Source: MED-G20 sp038108155 | Lineage (GTDB): Bacteria > Bacteroidota > Bacteroidia > Flavobacteriales_D > Parvicellaceae | Length of the DNA: 61,415 bases | Direction of reading: 5' to 3' | Assembly (NCBI GenBank): GCA_038108155.1 | Contig: JAYNHP010000009.1 | Coordinates: forward strand, 1-61,415 | Shown: positions 1 to 8,348 of the stretch, piece after piece | Position numbering within the stretch: position 1 is the stretch's first letter | Layout: each line of letters opens with the position of its first letter | Translations under genes and position numbers: made by a program | The notes under the pieces: generated by a model | Told to the model about the DNA's origin: nothing | Databases searched by the model: none | Seen by the model: only the letters and a program-made list of their open reading frames with translations

Positions 1-854
1 CTAAGAAAATAAATGGAATAAATTACAAAATGCCAGTAGCAAGTGCCCAAGTAAAATCTGCAATTTTATTTGCTAGCTTAGGCGCACAAGGTGATACAAA
101 GATTATAGAAAAATCCATATCGAGAGATCATACTGAAAGAATGTTTGAATACTTTGGAGCAAACATTACCTATTCTGAAAAAGAAACAACCTTAAAAGAA
201 ACTGATAAATTTACTTCTCAAAATATAGAAATACCCGGAGACTTTTCTTCTTCTGCTTTCTTTATCGTTGCAGCTTTAATTTCAAAAAATTCTGATATTA
301 CCCTTAAAGAAGTTGGTATGAATCCTTCTAGAATTGCTCTTTTAAACAAATTAATGGAAATGGGAGGAGATATCCAAGTGTTCAATCACTCTTTCTTTGG
401 GAAAGAACCCATTGCAGACGTGAATGTAAAAAGTTCTGCTCTAACCTCTTGTGAGGTGACATCGGATGATGTCCCAAATTTAATTGATGAGCTTCCTGTA
501 TTATTCATTGCAAGTTCTTTTGCGGAGGGTATTTCAAGTTTCAATAAGATAGAGGAATTAAAACATAAAGAAAGTAACAGGCTAAAAGCTATGCAAGATG
601 GCTTAGATCAAATGAAGATAAAAAACTTTTTGGATGGCAATGTTTTTTGTATCGAAGGTATGGGCAAAGATTACAAATCACCAAATTTTTTAGCTGAGAC
701 TTACTATGATCATAGGATTGCCATGTCTTTTGCTATAGCTGGTTTAAATAGTAGTTCTTCTATTGAAATTGCTTCGTCCGAGAGTATCAACACATCTTTT
801 CCAGAATTTATTGAACTAGGTATAAAGCTAGGATGTAATTTTGAAATTAGTTAA
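1..854 (+). CDS. aroA: 3-phosphoshikimate 1-carboxyvinyltransferase (EPSP synthase), 5'-truncated
   Basis: Transfers enolpyruvate from PEP to shikimate-3-phosphate in the shikimate pathway, in the cytoplasm. The reading frame (codons from base 3) is open to the left edge, so only the C-terminal part, about 280 residues of the usual ~430, is present; the Met at 30 is internal. Visible family motifs are PVASAQVKSA near the start, the DELPVL segment carrying the catalytic Asp, KESNR, and YYDHRIAMS with the His-Arg pair. It overlaps cmk by 14 bp, the usual aroA-cmk-rpsA order of gammaproteobacteria. No defect is seen within the visible part. Confidence 0.95.
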   Translation, partial: KKINGINYKMPVASAQVKSAILFASLGAQGDTKIIEKSISRDHTERMFEYFGANITYSEKETTLKETDKFTSQNIEIPGDFSSSAFFIVAALISKNSDITLKEVGMNPSRIALLNKLMEMGGDIQVFNHSFFGKEPIADVNVKSSALTSCEVTSDDVPNLIDELPVLFIASSFAEGISSFNKIEELKHKESNRLKAMQDGLDQMKIKNFLDGNVFCIEGMGKDYKSPNFLAETYYDHRIAMSFAIAGLNSSSSIEIASSESINTSFPEFIELGIKLGCNFEIS

Positions 855-1515
855 AAATATAATAACTATAGACGGCCCTGGCGGTGTAGGGAAAGGGACT
901 CTTGCATTTTCTTTAGCTGAAAGGTTAGGGTGGAATGTTCTTGATAGCGGTCTAATCTATAGACTTGTTGGGTATTTAAAGTCTAGAGAAGGATTAGAGA
1001 CAGCACAAGAAATTGTCCATTTCCTAAATAAATCAAAAATCAAACTCATTACAAATCTTAAAGATGGTATTTGTGAAATAGGCTTAAACACTAAAGTCCT
1101 AGGGAAAGAGCTTAGAAATGAAAATATAGCTACTAAAGCGTCCGAACTCGCTAAAAAAGAAGAAATTAGAAATGCGATATTCAAAATTCAAAGGGATGCT
1201 TATGATCCTGAAAAAGGCCTTATTGCAGACGGTCGAGATATGGGAACAAATATTTTTCCTGAAGCAGCTTTGAAGGTGTTTCTTCAGGCATCTCCTGAAG
1301 TTCGAGCAGAAAGAAGAGCGAATCAGTTGAAAGAAAAGGGCATGAGAGTTATCATGCACGACCTTTTAGAGCTAATCCAGAAAAGGGATGAAGAAGATAT
1401 GAATAGAAAAATATCTCCTTTAAAACCTGCTGATGATTCACTAATAATTGATACAAGTAATTTAAGTATCAATGAAGTAGAAAAAAAGGTAATGGAGCAT
1501 TTTAAAAAATTATGA
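841..1515 (+). CDS. cmk: Cytidylate kinase
   Basis: Phosphorylates CMP/dCMP with ATP in pyrimidine salvage. At 224 residues it has the normal family length. The P-loop GPGGVGKGT lies at residues 12-20, followed by DSGLIYR (CMP binding, usually DTGALYR), and DGRDMGT at residues 130-136. The start is a TTG inside the end of aroA; this puts the P-loop the usual ~11 residues from the N-terminus, and no nearby ATG does so. The stop overlaps the rpsA start as ATGA, indicating translational coupling. Confidence 0.95.
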   Translation: MKLVKNIITIDGPGGVGKGTLAFSLAERLGWNVLDSGLIYRLVGYLKSREGLETAQEIVHFLNKSKIKLITNLKDGICEIGLNTKVLGKELRNENIATKASELAKKEEIRNAIFKIQRDAYDPEKGLIADGRDMGTNIFPEAALKVFLQASPEVRAERRANQLKEKGMRVIMHDLLELIQKRDEEDMNRKISPLKPADDSLIIDTSNLSINEVEKKVMEHFKKL

Positions 1516-3185
1516 CAGAAACATCATTTGAAAAACTTTTAGACGAAAGCCTTACAACCTTGAACTTTGAACAAGGGGCATTAATTTCTGGGGTGATAGT
1601 TGACTTAACTTCAGATTGGGTAACCGTTCATGTAGGTTTAAAATCCGAATCACTCATTCCTAGAACAGAGTTTTTAGCAGATGAAGCAGATGAAGAGCTA
1701 ACTATAGGTGATGAAGTGAAAGTTTCACTCGAAGCCGTTGAAGACGGACACGGTTCTACTAGAGTATCTAGAATAAGAGCAATGCATGATGAAAGTTGGA
1801 AAAACCTTGAAGAAGCATTAGAAACCGGAGAATTAATAAAGGGTTATATTTCTGGAAAAGTCCGTGGAGGCATGACAGTCGATGTTGCCGGTGTAAGAGC
1901 TTTTCTTCCAGGTTCTTTGGTAGATTCAAGACCTATGGACAGCTTTGATCATTTAGAAAAGACTTTTCAAGAATTCAAAGTTATTAAGCTCGATAAAGAG
2001 AAAAGCAATGTCGTTCTTTCTAGAAAAGCGGTTCAAGAAGATCTAAATTCAGAAGAAAGAGAGAAGATTTTTGCTACCATCCAAGAAGGCTCGTTAATTG
2101 CTGGAACAATAAAAAACTTAACTGATTATGGAGCATTCGTAGATCTCGGAGGAGTTGACGGTTTATTACACATTACTGATATTACTTGGAAAAGAATAAA
2201 TCATCCCTCAGAAGTCCTTAGTGTCGGCGATAAGCTTGATTTTAAAGTAACTAACTTTGATAAAGAAAAGTTAAGGATTTCTCTTGGGCTAAAACAATTA
2301 TCTAGTGACCCTTGGGAAAATATAAAAGATATTTTCCCAATTAATTCAATCCATAAAGCCAAAGTTTCTAGTATTGCTGAATATGGATTTTTTGCTGAAT
2401 TAGATTCAAATACAGAAGGGTTAGTTCACATTTCTGAAATTGATTGGACCAATAAAAGCCTTCACCCATCCAAAGTAGTCTCTTTGGGAGACGAAGTTGA
2501 TGTAATGGTTTTAGAAATTGATATAGAAAAAAGAAGAGTTTCCCTAGGAATGAAACAGTGTAAAGAAAATCCTTGGCTAACTTTTTCTGAAAATAATAGC
2601 TTAGGAGATGTTGTTAAAGGCAAGGTAAGGTCAATTACTGATTTTGGAATGTTTATAGGTCTTGATGGAAATATTGATGGACTTGTTCACTTATCTGACC
2701 TATCTTGGAATCAAGCTGAAGAAGATGCAGTTAAATCTTTTGCAAAAGGCCAAGAAGTGGAAGCTGTTATCCTTGGAATAGATCCTCATAAAGAAAGAAT
2801 TTCATTAGGCATTAAACAGTTGTCTGAAGATCTTTTCGACACATTTGCTAAAAATAATCCTAAAGGCACAGAACTTACTGGTTCAGTAATTTCAATAGGA
2901 GAAGACTCTATCTTTGTAAGCTTAGCTGAAGATGTAATTGGAAAAATAAAAAATAAGGAATTTAAAGATAATCTTCCTTCCGAGGGAGACAGCATAAACT
3001 CTCTTGTAACCTCAATTGATAGAAAAAATAGACAACTAAACCTATCTGTCTTTGCTTTAGAAAAATCTCAAGAAAAAGAGTTGATCAAGGAAAATATTTC
3101 AAAAAATAAACAAATTGAATCAGAAACTAAAACTTCTATAGGTGATCTTATTCAAGAAGAGCTAAGCGATTCTTCTAAAGACTAA
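1512..3185 (+). CDS. rpsA: 30S ribosomal protein S1
   Basis: Binds mRNA on the 30S subunit and helps unfold leaders during initiation. The 557 residues contain six S1/OB domains at roughly residues 19-85, 104-170, 189-257, 274-344, 361-431 and 446-512, seen as repeated GxVxxxxxxGxFV and RxSLGxKQ patterns. The length matches E. coli S1. An efficient S1 would suit this genome, since most genes here lack a clear Shine-Dalgarno sequence. It lies between cmk (4-bp overlap) and ihfB (no gap). Confidence 0.97.
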   Translation: MTETSFEKLLDESLTTLNFEQGALISGVIVDLTSDWVTVHVGLKSESLIPRTEFLADEADEELTIGDEVKVSLEAVEDGHGSTRVSRIRAMHDESWKNLEEALETGELIKGYISGKVRGGMTVDVAGVRAFLPGSLVDSRPMDSFDHLEKTFQEFKVIKLDKEKSNVVLSRKAVQEDLNSEEREKIFATIQEGSLIAGTIKNLTDYGAFVDLGGVDGLLHITDITWKRINHPSEVLSVGDKLDFKVTNFDKEKLRISLGLKQLSSDPWENIKDIFPINSIHKAKVSSIAEYGFFAELDSNTEGLVHISEIDWTNKSLHPSKVVSLGDEVDVMVLEIDIEKRRVSLGMKQCKENPWLTFSENNSLGDVVKGKVRSITDFGMFIGLDGNIDGLVHLSDLSWNQAEEDAVKSFAKGQEVEAVILGIDPHKERISLGIKQLSEDLFDTFAKNNPKGTELTGSVISIGEDSIFVSLAEDVIGKIKNKEFKDNLPSEGDSINSLVTSIDRKNRQLNLSVFALEKSQEKELIKENISKNKQIESETKTSIGDLIQEELSDSSKD

Positions 3186-3461
3186 ATGAAGAAATCTGAC
3201 TTTATTTCTAAACTTTCTGAAAACCTTCAAGATTACAATGAAATGGATGTAAGGCTTTCAGCTGACTTAATCCAAAAAGTAATTATTGATTCATTAAAAA
3301 AGAGAAATAGAGTCGAAATAAGAGGCTTTGGAACCTTTTGTATTAGAGATAGAAAATCTATAAGAGCAAGAAATCCTAAATCAGGTGAATCTATTGAGCT
3401 GCCAAAAAGGTCTATACCCTATTTTAGAGCTTCAAAATTATTAAAACAAAGAATAAATTAG
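3186..3461 (+). CDS. ihfB: Integration host factor beta subunit
   Basis: DNA-bending HU/IHF-family protein expected to pair with IhfA. At 91 residues it is full length. The family DNA-binding arm is seen as GFGTFCIRDRKSIRARNPKS, with the RNPKSGE turn, and the C-terminal helix has PYFRASKLLKQRI. The gene begins directly after the rpsA stop, the classic rpsA-ihfB order, which favours IHF-beta over HU. In Pseudomonas aeruginosa the O-antigen locus also lies just beyond ihfB, as it does here after a short interval. Confidence 0.92.
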   Translation: MKKSDFISKLSENLQDYNEMDVRLSADLIQKVIIDSLKKRNRVEIRGFGTFCIRDRKSIRARNPKSGESIELPKRSIPYFRASKLLKQRIN

Positions 3462-3468
3462 ATTGTGT

Positions 3469-3474
3469 TAAAAT
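3469..3474 (+). promoter_or_regulatory. Possible -10 box (TAAAAT) before lapA
   Basis: TAAAAT lies about 7 bp upstream of the lapA ATG, so a transcript from it would be nearly leaderless. No good -35 box is visible at 17 bp. In DNA this AT-rich such a match can occur by chance. Confidence 0.2.
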
Positions 3475-3480
3475 TCTAAA

Positions 3481-3723
3481 ATGAAATATTTCTATTTCAT
3501 TTTATTATCAATACTCGTCTCGTTCTTTTTTATATTCGCAAATCTAAATCCGCACTTAATTACATTGGATTTGTTTTTTGTGAAATTTGAGGGAGTATCT
3601 ATTGGGTACTCTGTGATTTTTTCTGTTTTTGTTGGAGCTATCATTTCTTTATTTCTTCAGTTACCTAGGTTACTTAAACGAAACCCAAATGTTCTTTCTA
3701 ATAAAAAAGATGAAAATCCTTAA
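3481..3723 (+). CDS. lapA: LapA-domain (DUF1049) small membrane protein
   Basis: An 80-residue inner-membrane protein with two hydrophobic helices at about residues 3-20 and 41-60 and a short basic, polar C-terminus (PRLLKRNPN). Family members (YciS/LapA) work with LapB in control of LPS synthesis. Position after ihfB is the expected one. In E. coli lapB lies between lapA and pyrF; here pyrF follows at once, overlapping by 14 bp, so no LapB is encoded at this site. The family call rests on size, topology and context rather than strong motifs. Confidence 0.75.
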   Translation: MKYFYFILLSILVSFFFIFANLNPHLITLDLFFVKFEGVSIGYSVIFSVFVGAIISLFLQLPRLLKRNPNVLSNKKDENP

Positions 3724-4567
3724 ACCTAAGCAAATTATCATAGCTTTGGATTTTGATTCCTTTGAGGAAGCAAGTTCNNNNNNNNNNTTATTCGCCGTAT
3801 CATTGGCGTTGGGAAAAGTGGACTTCAACCGGGAAATTCGTCCGATCCTCTCCGACAAGTGCTACAAATGCCATGGACCGGATGCAAAGAATCAAAAGTC
3901 TGACTTTCGGATTGATTCCTTTGAGGAAGCAAGTTCAATAACAAAACTATTAGATCCAGATATTTTTAGATTAAAGGTTGGAAAACAAATATATGCTGGT
4001 GAAGGACCAAAAATTATAGAAAATTTGAATAAACAAGGTTTCGATATCTTTTTAGACTTAAAGCTTCATGATATTCCAAATACAGTATACAAAGCATTGA
4101 AAAATTTTCTTAATCAGAAACTCTGGATGACAAATATCCATCTTCTTGGAGGAGAAGAAATGATACAGGCTGCTAAAGAAGCTAAAGATCATACGAAAAG
4201 TGATACCTTTCTAATTGGAGTTACTGTTCTTACAAGTCTAGATGCAAATAATATTAAAAATATGGGGTTTAGTATTCAAATTCCTGAGTTAGTTAAAATT
4301 CTATCAAAGAGCGCTAGACAAAATAATATTGATGGTGTCGTTTGCTCAGCTAATGAAGTTCCTGAAATTAAAGAAAGTTTAGGTAAAAATTTTATTACTG
4401 TAACCCCAGGTATAAGGATTCAGCAAGGTAATGATGATCAATCTCGAGTAGCGACTTTGGCGGAGGCTGCAAAAAATGGGGCAGATTATATCGTCCTCGG
4501 AAGAGAAATAACTGCTTCAAAGAATGTTTCTAAAATGATAAAAAAAGTTGAATCATATATAATCTAA
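3710..4567 (+). CDS. pyrF: Orotidine 5'-phosphate decarboxylase, interrupted by a chimeric insert
   Basis: Decarboxylates OMP to UMP. The start is the ATG at 3710, giving MKILKPKQIIIALDFDSFEE. Family motifs downstream are the catalytic DLKLHDIPNT, TPGIR and YIVLGREIT (phosphate binding). Between bases 3778 and 3936 there are 10 Ns and 149 bp of unrelated sequence that ends by repeating the preceding 25 bp. Removing 3778-3936 (159 bp, in frame) restores a clean 232-residue PyrF reading EEAS-SITKLL across the join. The insert is therefore almost surely an assembly error and the native gene intact. Confidence 0.93.
   Translation: MKILKPKQIIIALDFDSFEEASXXXXLFAVSLALGKVDFNREIRPILSDKCYKCHGPDAKNQKSDFRIDSFEEASSITKLLDPDIFRLKVGKQIYAGEGPKIIENLNKQGFDIFLDLKLHDIPNTVYKALKNFLNQKLWMTNIHLLGGEEMIQAAKEAKDHTKSDTFLIGVTVLTSLDANNIKNMGFSIQIPELVKILSKSARQNNIDGVVCSANEVPEIKESLGKNFITVTPGIRIQQGNDDQSRVATLAEAAKNGADYIVLGREITASKNVSKMIKKVESYII
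3753..3777 (+). repeat. 25-bp direct repeat, left copy (chimera junction)
   Basis: The 25 bases that end at the N gap are identical to 3912-3936. They encode DSFEEAS of PyrF, and the base before each copy differs (t versus a). This is the probable shared k-mer that led the assembler to join two unrelated sequences. Confidence 0.95.
3778..3787. other. Assembly gap (10 N)
   Basis: Ten undetermined bases inside pyrF. The count is probably a placeholder rather than a measured distance. Confidence 0.99.
3788..3913 (+). other. Foreign fragment: Planctomycete-type cytochrome c (PSCyt1) N-terminus, likely contamination
   Basis: Translates in frame with pyrF as the tail of a signal-peptide-like segment (LFAVSLALGKV), then DFNREIRPILSDKC and the haem-binding CYKCHGPD, then KSDFRID. 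This is the characteristic start of the PSCyt1/DUF1549-DUF1553 proteins abundant in Planctomycetes, Verrucomicrobia and Lentisphaerae. By hand count about 48% of its first 124 bases are G or C, well above its surroundings. It has no place in PyrF and is flanked by the 25-bp repeat and the gap, so I read it as a misjoined piece of another organism. Confidence 0.88.
3912..3936 (+). repeat. 25-bp direct repeat, right copy (chimera junction)
   Basis: Identical to 3753-3777. From here the sequence continues as genuine pyrF (SITKLLDPDIFRLKVGKQ). In the foreign frame the same bases read DSFEEASS, a plausible continuation of a PSCyt1 domain, which explains how the two genes came to share this stretch. 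Confidence 0.95.
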
Positions 4568-4570
4568 TTT

Positions 4571-4900
4571 ATGGATAATAATTGGCATATAGTTAAAGAA
4601 GACGATAGATATGTTGTTTTAGATAATAACTCTTTATCAAAACTCGTACCTAGCATAACTAAGCTAAACCCAAATAAAAGTACATCTGGCCACAAGCACG
4701 CAGGCCAAGAGGAAGTTTATGTTTTTTATAAAGGAACGGGAATAATGCAAATAGATGATTCAAAATTTGAGGTCAAGCAAGGAGATGTTATTCCAGTTCC
4801 TGATGGTGCATTTCATAGAGTTTTTAATGAATCCAGAGAAGTTTTAGAATTTGCTGCAGTATTTAATGGTGAAAGGCATACAGAAGATAAGCCAAATTAG
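4571..4900 (+). CDS. Cupin-domain protein (Cupin_2)
   Basis: A single small beta-barrel domain of 109 residues. Metal-site residues are visible in GHKHAGQEEVYVFYKG (His, His, Glu) and a later His in PVPDGAFHRVFN, the two standard cupin motifs. Members may be sugar isomerases, dioxygenases or sensors; the sequence does not decide among them. It begins 3 bp after pyrF and overlaps the next gene by about 35 bp, so the three are probably co-transcribed. No signal peptide is present, so it should be cytoplasmic. Confidence 0.8.
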   Translation: MDNNWHIVKEDDRYVVLDNNSLSKLVPSITKLNPNKSTSGHKHAGQEEVYVFYKGTGIMQIDDSKFEVKQGDVIPVPDGAFHRVFNESREVLEFAAVFNGERHTEDKPN

Positions 4901-6560
4901 CAAAACCTATATTTCTAAATATCTTGTAATAGCTTTTTTTTTAATTCTATTACTCTCATATTCTTCTATTACAAGGACAGAGTCATATGCTGTCGCATCT
5001 AGACACCATCTTGCTACTGATATTGGAATAAAGGTTTTAGAAGAAGGTGGAAATGCAATTGATGCTGCAGTCGCAGTAGCATTTGCCCTAGCAGTTGTAA
5101 ATCCTTCAGCAGGTAATCTTGGTGGCGGCGGATTTATGCTAATACATTTAGCAGAAAAAAAAGAAACATTTTCCATTGACTATAGAGAGCGTGCTCCTAT
5201 GAAGTCTTATGAAAAAATGTTTCAGGATAGCGATGGAAAAGTAATAAAAGACTTAAGTTTAAATTCAATTTTGGCTTCAGGAGTTCCTGGGACAGTATCA
5301 GGTATGTTTTATGTGTCAGAGATGTTTGGAACAATTGACATTAAATCTTTAATAGAACCATCAATTAATTTAGCAAGAGAAGGTTTTGCATTATCTGATT
5401 TTCAGGCAAAAAATTTAAATAAATACAAACAAAAGTTCTCCAAAAATAAAGAGGCAAAAAAAATTTTTACACGACCAAAAGGATTTTCTGAAGGAGATAT
5501 TTTGGTTCAGGAAAATTTAGGCAAAACCCTAAAAAGAATTTCCCAAAATGGAAAAGAAGATTTTTACTCAGGAGAAACAGCAAAAAGAATTTCAAATTTC
5601 TTCGAAGACAATGAAGGCATCTTAAGTTTCGAAGATTTGAGACAATACAAACTTAGGATATTAAATCCAGTTTGTGGAAGCTATAGACATTATGAAGTTT
5701 GTTCTATGGCTCCACCCAGTTCTGGTGGAATTGCTCTAGTTCAGATTTTAAACATTCTTGAAAACATTAATTTGAGTTCTCTAGAGCATAACTCAGAAGA
5801 GTATTTAAAAATTTTAATTTCTGCTATGGATTATGCTTACAAAGACAGGGCTGAATACCTTGGAGATCCTGATTTCTATAATGTACCTCAAGACTTTCTC
5901 ACATCAAAAAAATACGCAGATAAAATTTTCCAGAAAATTCAAGAAAAAAAATCACCTACAAAAGCAGGTGTTAATTTAATTGAAGGCGAAGAAACAACTC
6001 ATTTTTCGATTTTAGATAAATGGGGAAATGTAGTAAGTAATACCTATACATTAAATACTGCATACGGATCGGGGATAATACCTACGGGAACAGGAATTTT
6101 AATGAATAATGAAATGGATGATTTTTCATCAAAACCCGGGTATCCAAACGCATATGGCTTGATAGGGTCAGATGCAAATAAAATAGAGCCAAAAAAAACT
6201 CCACTTTCTTCAATGTCTCCTGTAATAGTTTTTCATGATAAAAAACCTTTTTTAGTAACCGGTTCTCCAGGAGGTTCAACAATAATTACTAGCGTATTAC
6301 AAGAGATTTTAAATGTCATAGATTTTCAAATGTCATTAGAGGAATCCTCAAAAAAAAGTAGAATACATTTTCAACATCTTCCAGACATATTATTTCATGA
6401 ACAACTTGATATTAGTCTTGTAAAATCTTTAAAAAAGGATAAAAAACTTGTTAATAGAAAATTAGGCGAAATACATTCCATTTTAATGAAAAAAGATGGT
6501 ATTGAAGCATTTTCTGATGAAAGACGACCAGATGGGAAAGCAAGCTCAGTTTACAAATAG
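4866..6560 (+). CDS. ggt: Gamma-glutamyltransferase (glutathione hydrolase), secreted
   Basis: Cleaves the gamma-glutamyl bond of glutathione and related peptides in the periplasm, after self-cleavage into two subunits. An N-terminal basic stretch and a hydrophobic segment (LVIAFFLILLLSYSS) form a signal peptide. The processing site and nucleophile TTHFS place the catalytic Thr at residue 377; YTLNTAYGSG and GSPGGSTI (oxyanion region) follow. At 564 residues it is full length. I chose the ATG at 4866; a TTG at 4851 is also in frame. Its end overlaps uvrC by 29 bp. Confidence 0.93.
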   Translation: MVKGIQKISQISKTYISKYLVIAFFLILLLSYSSITRTESYAVASRHHLATDIGIKVLEEGGNAIDAAVAVAFALAVVNPSAGNLGGGGFMLIHLAEKKETFSIDYRERAPMKSYEKMFQDSDGKVIKDLSLNSILASGVPGTVSGMFYVSEMFGTIDIKSLIEPSINLAREGFALSDFQAKNLNKYKQKFSKNKEAKKIFTRPKGFSEGDILVQENLGKTLKRISQNGKEDFYSGETAKRISNFFEDNEGILSFEDLRQYKLRILNPVCGSYRHYEVCSMAPPSSGGIALVQILNILENINLSSLEHNSEEYLKILISAMDYAYKDRAEYLGDPDFYNVPQDFLTSKKYADKIFQKIQEKKSPTKAGVNLIEGEETTHFSILDKWGNVVSNTYTLNTAYGSGIIPTGTGILMNNEMDDFSSKPGYPNAYGLIGSDANKIEPKKTPLSSMSPVIVFHDKKPFLVTGSPGGSTIITSVLQEILNVIDFQMSLEESSKKSRIHFQHLPDILFHEQLDISLVKSLKKDKKLVNRKLGEIHSILMKKDGIEAFSDERRPDGKASSVYK

Positions 6561-8346
6561 AAAATTACTGTTCGATAAAAGTATAGATTTTCCGGAATCA
6601 TCAGGAGTTTATAAATTTTATAATTCAAAAAATGAAATTATATACATAGGAAAAGCTAAAAATATCAAGAATAGAGTCAAGAGTTACTTAAATACTAGAA
6701 AAGGAGAAGGTAAAAGGATAGCTAAACTTAAATCTTCAATTAAATATATTGAAACAATTATTACAAAAACAGAATCCGACGCTTTAATTTTAGAGCAAGG
6801 TTTAATTTCAAAAAAACGACCTCCATTTAATATTCAATTTAAAGATGATAAATCTTATCCAGCAATTCATTTATCTACCTCAAAAGAATATCCGGCAATT
6901 TATATTTCAAGACAAAAGAACCCTGAAAATACTATTTTTGGTCCTTTTGCAAATGTTGGAGCCATGAGACTAAACGTCAGCCTAATAAGGTCATTATTTA
7001 AAATTAGGAACTGCAAGGATATTAATTTTAAAAATAGATCTCGCCCATGCATTGAGTATCAAATGAATAGGTGTTCAGCACCTTGTGTAGGTAATATTTC
7101 TAAAGATGACTATGCATATGATGTAAAAAATACTATTAATTTTCTTTCTGGCGATACAAAAAATATTGTATTGGATCTTCAAGAAAAAATGGATTTTTAC
7201 TCTAAAAAAAAGGACTACGAGAGAGCTGCAATTTACAGGGATAAAGTTCAATCAATTCGGGATACTCAAAAAAAACAAAATGTTTTAACAGGATTCGAAG
7301 ATTTAGATGTTTTTGTCATAAAAAGAAATAAATTTAATTCTTGTCTTAGCGTCCTCAGAATTGAAGAGGGCTGGATTACAAGCTCTCAAAATTTTTATCC
7401 AGATTCAAAAGATAATATATCTGATCAAGAACTTTTATCAGTTTTCATAGAAAGTTATGTGATTGAAAATAAAAAAAGAGGAATGTTAAATTTGCTCTAC
7501 CAAGGCGAAATTTTAAAAGAAACAAAAGATTTTTTGATAGATTTAACATCCCCGAAGATAGTTATCCATAAACCAAACAAGCAAAATAAGAATTTAATTG
7601 ATATTTGCCTATCTCAGGCTGAAGATGCATTGTCAAGAAACAATAATTTTTCTTGGATTCCAAATTGTTTAGAGTCTCTTGCAAGCTTTTTACAATTAAA
7701 AACTATCAATAAGCTAGAAGGTTTTGATATCAGCCATACTTCAGGAAAAAACGTTTCAGCTTCTTGTGTATCCATAACTAAAGATGGTCCTAACAAAAAA
7801 GACTATAGGATTATGAATATTAAAAAAGATTCTAACAATGATTACTTGGCTTTGAGCGAAGCCATCCAAAGAAGATGTATAAACTTACAAAATAATGATT
7901 TAGATCTTCCAGAAGTCATCTTATTAGACGGAGGTAAAGGCCAGTTAAATGCTGTTAAAAAAAATCTTGATGAAAAATTTTTAGAAAAGATAAAATTTAT
8001 TTCAGTTTCAAAAGGACCTAACAGAAATGAAAAATATGATTTTTTGCATGATGGTCTAAATAGTCACGAGTTAAAGAATATAAAAGAGATATCAAAACTT
8101 CTGCAATTAGTAAGAAACGAATCTCATCGGTTTGCAATTAATCATCATAGAAAAAGAAGATCCAAAGAAATGTTTTCATCTAACTTGGACGGAATAGATG
8201 GATTAGGGCCAAAACTAAAAATAAGTTTAATTAGATATTTTGGAGGCATAGATAAAGTTATCGAAGCTTCGCTTGATGATTTAAAATCAGCACCAGGTAT
8301 AGGAGAAAGCAAAGCAAGAAAAATTTATTCTTTCTTAAAAAAATAA
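6532..8346 (+). CDS. uvrC: UvrABC excinuclease subunit C
   Basis: Makes both incisions in nucleotide excision repair. The N-terminal GIY-YIG domain shows GVYKFYN and IIYIGKAKNIKNR; a UVR segment (DYERAAIYRDKVQSI) follows, then the RNase H-like domain (FDISHTSG, LDGGKGQL, NHHRKRR) and a C-terminal helix-hairpin-helix pair (GLGPKL, APGIGESKA). The open frame extends up to 6496, but the ATG at 6532 gives 604 residues and the standard distance to the GIY motif. It is followed 2 bp later by pgsA, as in E. coli. Confidence 0.96.
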   Translation: MGKQAQFTNRKLLFDKSIDFPESSGVYKFYNSKNEIIYIGKAKNIKNRVKSYLNTRKGEGKRIAKLKSSIKYIETIITKTESDALILEQGLISKKRPPFNIQFKDDKSYPAIHLSTSKEYPAIYISRQKNPENTIFGPFANVGAMRLNVSLIRSLFKIRNCKDINFKNRSRPCIEYQMNRCSAPCVGNISKDDYAYDVKNTINFLSGDTKNIVLDLQEKMDFYSKKKDYERAAIYRDKVQSIRDTQKKQNVLTGFEDLDVFVIKRNKFNSCLSVLRIEEGWITSSQNFYPDSKDNISDQELLSVFIESYVIENKKRGMLNLLYQGEILKETKDFLIDLTSPKIVIHKPNKQNKNLIDICLSQAEDALSRNNNFSWIPNCLESLASFLQLKTINKLEGFDISHTSGKNVSASCVSITKDGPNKKDYRIMNIKKDSNNDYLALSEAIQRRCINLQNNDLDLPEVILLDGGKGQLNAVKKNLDEKFLEKIKFISVSKGPNRNEKYDFLHDGLNSHELKNIKEISKLLQLVRNESHRFAINHHRKRRSKEMFSSNLDGIDGLGPKLKISLIRYFGGIDKVIEASLDDLKSAPGIGESKARKIYSFLKK

Positions 8347-8348
8347 AA

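Noticed and set aside
3753..3941. A short open frame through the gap region as a separate gene
   Set aside because: It consists of the N gap and the chimeric fragment in another frame.
3710..4567. A PyrF protein with a built-in cytochrome c domain
   Set aside because: The insert is bounded by an exact 25-bp repeat and Ns, differs in G+C, and its removal restores a perfect PyrF; an assembly chimera explains everything.
4907..5176. Minus-strand open frames opposite ggt, rpsA, cmk, asnB and others
   Set aside because: They lie fully opposite well-supported genes and show no domain or sensible context.
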